A stretch of 9,363 nucleotides of DNA, taken from Spirosoma sp. (GTDB lineage Bacteria; Bacteroidota; Bacteroidia; Cytophagales; Spirosomataceae). The DNA lies in contig JAQBNX010000077.1 in NCBI GenBank assembly GCA_028288385.1, positions 1 to 9,363 of the forward strand. The letters are read 5' to 3'. Of this stretch, positions 1 through 6,469 are shown piece by piece. The notes under the pieces were generated by a model. It was not told the origin of the DNA, ran no database searches, and was given only the letters and a program-made list of their open reading frames with translations. Position 1 is the stretch's first letter. The number at the start of each line of letters is the position of its first letter. The translations under genes and the position numbers were made by a program.

Positions 1-302
1 GCTATCGCTTTAGATGAGTTGGTTTCAGATTGTTGGGCGAAATTCTTTTTCGGGTACGTAACAGTGAATAAGGTTTAGACTATTGTATTAGTCGATACGG
101 GGCTTTACTACATGATAATGCCTTCCATCTCTGCATCAATTTATTTACTGGATGACTGCACGGAGCTACCGGATAATTAACCCGAATAAGACCAGCCTAC
201 TTTTAGCAGAATGCCCGGGAAAGCACTCTTACGGTTAGTCGTTATAGCCTATTAGGCGGGAAACAAAATCAGAGAGAAGTGAGGCCTGAACTAGCTGGCT
301 AA
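1..302. other. Intergenic stretch with no supported gene
   Basis: No convincing coding region on either strand. The first plus-strand frame is open from the left edge to a TAG at 76-78 (25 codons, ending VTVNKV), which could be the 3' end of a neighbouring plus-strand gene or chance. Minus-strand ATGs give only peptides of fewer than ten residues. I see no tRNA, no repeat array and no clear Bacteroidota promoter (TTTG about 20 nt before TANNTTTG). If the gene beyond the left edge is on the minus strand, its promoter could lie here. Confidence 0.5.
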
Positions 303-352
303 ACCAAAAGGTCCCCGGCCCCTGATTCGTCAGGGGCCGGGGACCTTTTGGT
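303..352 (-). terminator. Strong GC-rich terminator hairpin after the repeat lipoprotein gene
   Basis: A perfect 23-bp inverted repeat (303-325 and 330-352) encloses a 4-nt loop, TTCG on the plus strand and CGAA on the minus strand. The core is CCCCGGCCCC against GGGGCCGGGG, flanked by AAAAGG/CCTTTT. It begins 11 nt past the stop of the lipoprotein gene, and on the minus strand it ends in CCTTTTGGTTTAG, so it fits an intrinsic terminator for that gene. The plus strand also ends in TTTTGGTGTTT, so it could stop transcription from either side. The T run is short and interrupted, but the stem is unusually long and stable. Confidence 0.88.
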
Positions 353-363
353 GTTTACCTAAT

Positions 364-3300
364 TTACTTTACCGGCTGATACGCCCGAATGGCCTGCTGA
401 TTGATACCGATGAGCAACGTATTACCCATTGACAGAACGCTGCGAACGTCGCCAGCCAGGTGAAACCCGGTTTGGACCGGTGGCACAGCCGAAAACCCAC
501 CCCGGCCATCGCCCCGCAGCAATACGCCCTGGTTGGCATCCGAACGGCCGAAGCGCAGTCTGGCCTGTGTCGTGTTGCCGCAGAGCAGCAGGTCTTTGTG
601 GCCATCGTGGTCGTAGTCCAGCGTGGTCAGCGTGAAAACGGGTGCTACCTGTGCGGCCATGGGCAGAGGTGTTTCTGCTAATTTACCAGCGGGTGTGCTC
701 AGGAAAGCGGTCGTTCTAAACAGGTTTGCAGTCAATTTCTTGGCATCGTGTAACTCATCAGCCGTGAATACGTCGGTCAGTGTAGCGTTGGAGTAGGTAT
801 CGTAATTGGTAAAGCGTTTACGTAACATCCCAATCTGATCAAGCAGTTCATCGCGGGTGGCGTGCGGATAGGATTTGCCCTGCACATACAGGCAGAGCAC
901 GGGGTCTATTTTGCCATTATTATCAAAGTCTTTGTAGACCATTTCAGCGGGTTCCTGTTCACTAGCCCGGCATTGGGTATTCAGGCCCTGATTGCCCACC
1001 ACCAGATCGGGTCTCCCATCTCCATTGAGGTCATCGACGAGCAGTTTGTTCCACCAGCCACTGTATTGTTTTCCGAGGAACTTAGCGGTCTGATCAGTTA
1101 ACTGGGCTCCGTTGGTCAGACCCAGTACGGTAACCGGCATCCACTCACCTACCACCACCAGTTCAGGCTTACGGTCGTTGTTAAGGTCGGTCCAGGCTGC
1201 GTCTGTCACCATCCCGATCTGGCTCAGCATCGGAGCCAATCGGGCCGTCTGATCACTGAAGGTCGGCTGGCCGCCTTTCACCTTTCCGTCGTTGACGAGC
1301 AGGTAGCTGCGGGGCGCTTCGGGATAGCGGCCCGGCACCACGCGCCCGCCCACGAACAAATCAGGGTGGCCATCGCCGTTGATGTCGGCAACCCGCGCGC
1401 AGCTTGTGCTGGTCCGCATCACGGGTAAGGCAGCGGGGCTTTTAGTGAATTGTCCTTTGCCATCGTTCAGGTACAGCCGGTCCTGTAGGCGCGGGTCGTC
1501 GGGTTGGAAATCCCCGTAGCCGCCACTGCATACGTAGAGGTCTGGAAAACCATCGGCATTGGCATCAAAGAAAATAGCGTCTGTGTCTTCGCTTGCTTTG
1601 TCGGCTTCGAACGTTGCTTGCGGCAGACGACTGAATTGGCCTGACTCCTGCTGAAGATAAACACCCCCGGCCTGTCCGCTGCCACCGCCCACAAAAACAT
1701 CCTCGCGACCATCGGCGTTAATATCGGCCTTGGCCATGCACGGACCACTAAATGACTGCGCATTGACCAGCAACGGCTGCCGCTTGAAATCGTTAGTTGT
1801 TGTCTTTGGTTGGGCGTAAGGCAGCGGTGATTTCGTTTCGCGAAACAAGGCATGGGCAGCCCTGGGAGCCCGGTACGTAGCGCGAGCATCCATTTCGCGT
1901 ACGGTCAGTAGCTGGTCGGCTTTTATGTTGGTGAGCAACTGCTGTTTGCCGGTTGGCCAAACGACTCGCATTGAGTCAATTTGTGCATCTGTACCCAACC
2001 CAAAGTGCATTCGGGGCGACACGCTCGATTGGTAGCCCTGGGTTGGCATCTGTTCCTCGTATTGTTGCTTGCCGGCTCGATAAAGCGTCACTTTAGCGCC
2101 AACTCCCTGCGTATTGGCCCCGGCACCCACCAGTTTGAGGGCCAGGTAGTGGTGGTTGTGCCGCGTGCTGGCTTCGTTTCGAAAGATAAAAGCCGCCTGA
2201 TTGGTGTTGTTGGTGATTAAGTCCAGATCGCCGTCGTTATCGAGATCGGCGTAGGCAGCGCCGGTGCTGTTGGAGACCTGCGTGAGTCCCCAGGCCGCCC
2301 CAGTATTTTCAAAGCTAACTTCTCCGCTCTTCTCGCCCTGGTTGCGGAAGACATAATTCGCTACGTTTGATGACGGCATTTGGTGCACGAGTCCCAGCAC
2401 GTCTTCCCGAGTGGGGTTCGTTGGCCGGTTGTGCATGAAGTCGGCCATGTATTTAAGGAAGTCCTGGTTCGTGTAGTCGCGCACATAGCCGTTAGTTACG
2501 TAGAGGTCTTTCCAGCCATCGTTGTCGTAATCAGCAAAGAGGGGTGCCCAACTCCAGTCGGTATTGGAAATTCCGGCCAGTTGTCCTACCTCACGAAAGG
2601 TACCATCGCCATTGCTAACCTGCAGCATGTTGCGCATATGCTGGTGATGAAAACCCGACTCCACACTAAGTGCGTATTTTTCATAATTGTCAGGCGCCAT
2701 CAATAATTTTTGCCGCCGATTGTCCTCGGGTAGCATATCGAGGGTCAGAATGTCGGGGCGGGCATCGTTATTGACATCAGCGACGGCATTGCCCATCGAA
2801 AAATTAGATATATGAGCAACACTGGATTTCAATGCGTTGGAGAACGTTCCGTTTTTGTTGTTCAGATACAGGTAGTCCGGCACACCATAGTCATTGGATA
2901 CGTACAGATCAGGCCAGCCATCGGCATTCAGATCCGCCGTTCCCACGCCAAGTCCATACGTCAGGACTGAACTACTGATTCCTGACCGATCTGTTACGTC
3001 CTCAAACTTATTACGCGTATTGCGGTACAACCGAACCCCAATTTCGGCACTGGGCTGCTTCATTAAAGCGGTCGTAGCCGTTACGTCGAGAATGGGCAGC
3101 AGCCGGGGATTGTGGTTGAGTTGAAACATGTCCAGGTCGCCATCGCGGTCGTAGTCGAAAAATACCACCTGCGTTGTCTGGGCGGGTTTATCCAACCCGT
3201 ATTCACCGGCCCGGTTCGTGAAGTGAGGTATGCCGTTTGCATCGGGACCATCGTTAATAAATAATTCCGGTACCCGGTTTTCGGGACGTACGCTGCCCGA

Positions 3301-3750
3301 ATGGCATACGTAGATATCGAGTCGCCCGTCTCCGTTCACATCGGCCATCGACACACCGGTTTTCCAGGGACCGTCGTGTCCGGCCACGCCTGCCGCAGCG
3401 GTCACATCGGCAAATTTCATCCCGCCTTTATTGAGGTATAACTGGTTGGGTGCCATGTTGGCACTGAAGTAAAGATCATCCAGACCGTCGCCGTTGAGGT
3501 CACCTACCGCCACTCCCGCGCCATTGTAGAAATACTCGTACATCAGGACGTTGGTATTCAGTCCTTCAATAAGGTTGTTGGCAAACGTAACGCCGGTCTG
3601 ATCGGGAGAAAGGAGCGTAAACAGTGGTGGAGCACTGGTGGTTGTGGCTTTTTGCTCATCAGCAGCCGATTTCTTTCCACAGCTACTGACAAACCAACCT
3701 ATCAGCAGCATGGCCAGGCAATTACACAAAAAACGAACAGTCAATTTCAT
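364..3750 (-). CDS. Large FG-GAP/VCBS-repeat lipoprotein with central ASPIC/UnbV domain
   Basis: 1128-residue exported lipoprotein of the VCBS/FG-GAP plus CRTAC (ASPIC/UnbV) type often found near Bacteroidota SusC/SusD genes. The N-terminus MKLTVRF, a hydrophobic stretch and VSSC mark Cys24 for lipidation. Calcium-loop motifs (DxDxDGxxD type) start at residues 84, 137, 199, 273, 325, 407 and 502. An ASPIC/UnbV domain follows at about 535-617 (GVGAKVTLY, MHFGLG, RVVWPTGKQQLL). Seven more loops start at 676, 729, 789, 855, 907, 941 and 1045. The loop at 325 has Ala for the usual Gly, and the one at 855 (DLNNDRKPE) is degenerate. Such repeats build integrin-alpha-like beta-propellers, so one or two propellers flanking the central domain are expected. 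The likely role is extracytoplasmic binding of a polymer or protein; no catalytic motif is visible. The leader (3751-3785) is pyrimidine-rich with no Shine-Dalgarno. It is probably co-transcribed with the small secreted-protein gene upstream. Confidence 0.95.
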   Translation of the reverse strand: MKLTVRFLCNCLAMLLIGWFVSSCGKKSAADEQKATTTSAPPLFTLLSPDQTGVTFANNLIEGLNTNVLMYEYFYNGAGVAVGDLNGDGLDDLYFSANMAPNQLYLNKGGMKFADVTAAAGVAGHDGPWKTGVSMADVNGDGRLDIYVCHSGSVRPENRVPELFINDGPDANGIPHFTNRAGEYGLDKPAQTTQVVFFDYDRDGDLDMFQLNHNPRLLPILDVTATTALMKQPSAEIGVRLYRNTRNKFEDVTDRSGISSSVLTYGLGVGTADLNADGWPDLYVSNDYGVPDYLYLNNKNGTFSNALKSSVAHISNFSMGNAVADVNNDARPDILTLDMLPEDNRRQKLLMAPDNYEKYALSVESGFHHQHMRNMLQVSNGDGTFREVGQLAGISNTDWSWAPLFADYDNDGWKDLYVTNGYVRDYTNQDFLKYMADFMHNRPTNPTREDVLGLVHQMPSSNVANYVFRNQGEKSGEVSFENTGAAWGLTQVSNSTGAAYADLDNDGDLDLITNNTNQAAFIFRNEASTRHNHHYLALKLVGAGANTQGVGAKVTLYRAGKQQYEEQMPTQGYQSSVSPRMHFGLGTDAQIDSMRVVWPTGKQQLLTNIKADQLLTVREMDARATYRAPRAAHALFRETKSPLPYAQPKTTTNDFKRQPLLVNAQSFSGPCMAKADINADGREDVFVGGGSGQAGGVYLQQESGQFSRLPQATFEADKASEDTDAIFFDANADGFPDLYVCSGGYGDFQPDDPRLQDRLYLNDGKGQFTKSPAALPVMRTSTSCARVADINGDGHPDLFVGGRVVPGRYPEAPRSYLLVNDGKVKGGQPTFSDQTARLAPMLSQIGMVTDAAWTDLNNDRKPELVVVGEWMPVTVLGLTNGAQLTDQTAKFLGKQYSGWWNKLLVDDLNGDGRPDLVVGNQGLNTQCRASEQEPAEMVYKDFDNNGKIDPVLCLYVQGKSYPHATRDELLDQIGMLRKRFTNYDTYSNATLTDVFTADELHDAKKLTANLFRTTAFLSTPAGKLAETPLPMAAQVAPVFTLTTLDYDHDGHKDLLLCGNTTQARLRFGRSDANQGVLLRGDGRGGFSAVPPVQTGFHLAGDVRSVLSMGNTLLIGINQQAIRAYQPVK

Positions 3751-3785
3751 AAAAAGAGAAATCGGAAAGAAAACAAAGCGGTAAT

Positions 3786-4505
3786 TTACAACAATTCGCT
3801 GCAGTAGCTGAGCAGTTTCTTCAGGCTATCTTCCCGGCTGAAATCAATAGATTCGCTCGTTAGGTAGGCGTTTACCTGTTCACGTTGCTTGGCAAATACT
3901 TTTAGTATACTGGCTCTGTTAGCGGGGTAGGAACGGTTATTCTGATCAACAATAAAATACGTTTTAGCTTTAATTAACACCAAATCGCCCTGCCCCTCTA
4001 GTTTACTGACCGATGTGCTGCCAGACGAATAAAACTGATACGTAGTAATAGCCGACGAACCGGTTGATTGGCCATATCCACCCTGTTTTTCCCTTTTCGC
4101 CATTTTCAAGCCTTGCTTTTCGGCCAGTTTTATTCCATTAAAGTCTTCAAGAAGCTGGAGGTAACCCCTCTTCAGATCAAAACAGTAAACATCCTGCCGC
4201 GTCGGCTGGTCTATCTGAATCTGCTTAAGCAAAAATTCATCGGCCAGCGCCAGCGTATCGCCACGTGAGTCGATAAACTGCATTTCGCCCAGCAGGATGT
4301 TATAGTTGAGCCTGGCTGTAGCAGTCGTCCCATTGACATACAATATCCGTCCCGGGTGAAACTGACCGTAGCGGTACCGAGCGTTGAAGGGGGCCGATTT
4401 TTCGCCACCAACCCCGCCTTTTATCCGAATTATGTCGGGCGTCTGTGCCTGGCTGGCGCAATGAGCCACTACGCTTAGTGCTATTAAAAACAGGGTTGAT
4501 TTCAT
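3786..4505 (-). CDS. Secreted protein of unknown function (239 aa)
   Basis: I recognise no named domain. The start at 4503-4505 gives a Sec signal peptide MKSTLFLIALSVVAHCASQA with likely cleavage after Ala20 (SQA|Q). The longest open frame begins at 4568, but that ATG lies in the terminator hairpin and would place 21 extra residues before the signal peptide. The mature protein is about 219 residues: a beta-rich N-terminal half with GRILYVNGTTATARLNYN (52-69) and LLGEMQFIDSRGDTLAL (71-87), a Gly/Ser/Tyr-rich middle (142-165), a second strand-like segment LVLIKAKTYFIVDQNN (175-190), and a charged, probably helical end closing in LLSYCSELL. The layout resembles small secreted hypothetical proteins that I recall as common in Bacteroidota; this is an impression, not a search. 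Cys108 and Cys235 could form a disulfide. It lies 35 nt upstream of the repeat lipoprotein gene and is probably co-transcribed with it. Location is likely periplasmic or outer-membrane associated. Confidence 0.85.
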   Translation of the reverse strand: MKSTLFLIALSVVAHCASQAQTPDIIRIKGGVGGEKSAPFNARYRYGQFHPGRILYVNGTTATARLNYNILLGEMQFIDSRGDTLALADEFLLKQIQIDQPTRQDVYCFDLKRGYLQLLEDFNGIKLAEKQGLKMAKREKQGGYGQSTGSSAITTYQFYSSGSTSVSKLEGQGDLVLIKAKTYFIVDQNNRSYPANRASILKVFAKQREQVNAYLTSESIDFSREDSLKKLLSYCSELL

Positions 4506-4538
4506 TACTAAACGGGTTTGGGCAAACAAATTGAAACC

Positions 4539-4572
4539 AAAAATGCCAGTACACATGAGCACTGGCATTTTT
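4539..4572 (-). terminator. Rho-independent terminator after the susC-susD pair
   Basis: A perfect 12-bp inverted repeat (AAAAATGCCAGT at 4539-4550, ACTGGCATTTTT at 4561-4572) encloses a 10-nt loop. It starts 25 nt past the susD stop. Read on the minus strand, the stem ends in a T run (CATTTTTGGTTT), as an intrinsic terminator should. The A run at the other end makes it formally bidirectional, but no plus-strand gene is present to use it. It ends only 33 nt before the start of the next minus-strand gene. Confidence 0.85.
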
Positions 4573-4597
4573 GATAAAAGAACTGCTGTTTCAGTCC

Positions 4598-6451
4598 CTA
4601 CTGATAACCCGGGTTTTGGACTAGTTTATTATTCCGGTTTATCTCGTCTCGGCTTATGGGCAGGAAGTAAATCTTATCGTTCCACTTCCGGTTTTCCTTT
4701 CCCGTTCCCAAATCCTGGACCTTATACGAGTAGGTGTAGTTATCCGTGCTGTATTTGTAGGTTGTGACCGTCTTACCCGGTTTAAGTTTACCCGTGATAG
4801 CAACAATACGGGCTTGCTGGCCAAGTACGGCGGGGGCAATCATCCAACGGCGAACATCGTAGAAGCGCTGATCCTCCAGGAACATCTCTACGTTCCGCTC
4901 GTTCTGATAACGGGCTATCAAAGCAGAACCCGTTTCGGTGATGGCAGGCATGCCCACCCGGAACCGAACGGCATTGATCCATTTTTTCGCTTCGGCTTCC
5001 TGACCCAGCATCAAACAGGCTTCAGCGTAGTTGAACACAACTTCCGTAAACCGAATCTGGATGGAAGGAATTTCCTGGCGGATATTCTGATCTACGATAG
5101 ACACATCCGTATTGAAAAACTTACGGATGGCATAGCCCGTCCAGGTACCGTTCCAGTTCTCGATGGTGCTGTTACGCGTGTCCAGGCCCGAAAACTTGGT
5201 TGGATTAGCGGCACTGCCAACTTCGTATTCGCCCATTTGAATCTGGCCGTAAGGATCAATCCCGGCGCCATCGGGCGTGCGGGGTTTCCACTGAGCACCA
5301 TCATACAGGATAGAGGCATAGAAACGGGGATCGCGGTTTTCATACGGTGACGCGGCATGGACAGGGTTATTCCAGTCGAACTTGGTACCATCCATCATCT
5401 CGTAGTTATCCACCATCTGCTGCGTTGGCTCAGTGGACGTCCAGCCGTGGTAGCCATTGGGCTGGTTATTACGCGGGAACCAGGAACCCCAGTCGTCAGC
5501 CGATGCCCGAATGTAGTATTTCAGGAAAATGCCATCTGCTTCACCCCCGTTTTGTGACAGCGACAGGTTAACGTAGTTCTGCTGCCCTTCGGCCGGTGTT
5601 ACAGGAGCCGTTAGGTTTAGTTTATAGCCGTACTGGTTCAGGTCCATAACGGCTTTAGCGGCATCCTTCGCTTTCTGCCAGCGGGCTATCCGGTCACCAC
5701 TCACGTAGCCCAACAGTTCGGGCTTGTCAAAACTGGCAATCACACTCGACTTGGCTTTGGCCGTTGGAATGTCATGTAGGTCACTGGCAGCATACAACAG
5801 CACCCGAGACTTAAGGGCCAGAGCGGCACCCAGAGTAGCGCGGCCCGCGGCCATATTCCGGCCTTTGAGCAGTGCAGCCGCTGAATCTAGGTCGCTAACA
5901 ATGGCATCGACGCATTCCGCATAGGTATTCCGGGCAACGGTGAATTCGGGTTCATCCAGCGTGTATGGCTTTTTGATAATGGGGATTGCTCCGTAATAAC
6001 GCAGCAACTGGTTATAGAAGTAACCGCGCATAAAGTACATTTCACCGCGCATCCGGCCAGCCAGATCACCAGAGTTGTCAAACGCAGGCTTAGCTAACTT
6101 CGCCAGGGCGATGTTAGCCGACCGAATACGAGCGTATACGGTTCCCCATTCCATAGTACTTTTCACCGTTCCTGTATTGGAAGGGGTAACGTTTGCTTCG
6201 TTTACGTCCTGCTTACCGAAGCTGTACAGGGCATTATCCGTTTGGCAGTCAAAACTCATCTGATCCAATAGACCGTCCCGAATGCCGTTATATACATCCG
6301 TTACGAAGGCTTCGGAGAGGGCGCGATCGGCCCAGACGGCATCGCCCGATACCTTGTCGAGGGGTTGTGTGTCCAGGAAATCGCTGTTGCAGGCGATCAT
6401 CGTTGTACCCAATAGCAGGCCAAACGATAGACACTTTGCTATATAATTCAT
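4598..6451 (-). CDS. SusD/RagB-family outer-membrane nutrient-binding lipoprotein
   Basis: Surface lipoprotein that caps the SusC channel and binds the substrate. I choose the ATG at 6449-6451 (617 aa) because it gives a compact lipoprotein signal: MNYIAK, a hydrophobic stretch, then TMIAC with Cys21 as the lipidated residue. An in-frame ATG at 6467-6469 directly follows the SusC stop and would add six polar residues; it cannot be excluded. Neither start has a clear Shine-Dalgarno sequence. The N-terminal SusD-like TPR region includes RGYFYNQLLRYYGAIPII (142-159). The C-terminal SusD/RagB domain includes PTQQMVDNYEMMDG (342-355), NRDPRFYASI (372-381), RFTEVVFNYAEA (467-478), QRFYDVRRW (528-536) and a closing FLPISRDEINRN...QNPGY. 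It is at the long end for the family, partly through about 50 residues between RRW and the closing motif. Only 18 nt separate it from the upstream transporter gene, so the two form one operon. No substrate can be inferred. Confidence 0.96.
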   Translation of the reverse strand: MNYIAKCLSFGLLLGTTMIACNSDFLDTQPLDKVSGDAVWADRALSEAFVTDVYNGIRDGLLDQMSFDCQTDNALYSFGKQDVNEANVTPSNTGTVKSTMEWGTVYARIRSANIALAKLAKPAFDNSGDLAGRMRGEMYFMRGYFYNQLLRYYGAIPIIKKPYTLDEPEFTVARNTYAECVDAIVSDLDSAAALLKGRNMAAGRATLGAALALKSRVLLYAASDLHDIPTAKAKSSVIASFDKPELLGYVSGDRIARWQKAKDAAKAVMDLNQYGYKLNLTAPVTPAEGQQNYVNLSLSQNGGEADGIFLKYYIRASADDWGSWFPRNNQPNGYHGWTSTEPTQQMVDNYEMMDGTKFDWNNPVHAASPYENRDPRFYASILYDGAQWKPRTPDGAGIDPYGQIQMGEYEVGSAANPTKFSGLDTRNSTIENWNGTWTGYAIRKFFNTDVSIVDQNIRQEIPSIQIRFTEVVFNYAEACLMLGQEAEAKKWINAVRFRVGMPAITETGSALIARYQNERNVEMFLEDQRFYDVRRWMIAPAVLGQQARIVAITGKLKPGKTVTTYKYSTDNYTYSYKVQDLGTGKENRKWNDKIYFLPISRDEINRNNKLVQNPGYQ

Positions 6452-6469
6452 ACTAGTCTGATTAATCAT

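Noticed and set aside
1..78. 25-codon open plus-strand frame at the left edge as the tail of a gene
   Set aside because: It is too short to judge and has no recognisable motif; chance openness is as likely.
1467..1889. 140-codon minus-strand open frame inside the repeat lipoprotein gene
   Set aside because: It is out of frame within a gene whose own frame shows conserved calcium loops throughout, and the product is low in recognisable structure.
364..3750. The repeated DxDxDG codons as a DNA-level tandem repeat or CRISPR-like array
   Set aside because: The motifs recur at irregular spacing and with different codons; the repetition is in the protein only.
4457..4505. Lipoprotein signal for the small secreted protein (VVAHC at residues 12-16)
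   Set aside because: His directly before the Cys does not fit a lipobox, which needs Gly, Ala or Ser there; a type I cleavage site after SQA fits better.
4814..5350. 178-codon plus-strand open frame opposite susD
   Set aside because: It lies wholly antisense to a well-supported SusD gene, and its product has no recognisable motif, so it is a shadow of that coding sequence.
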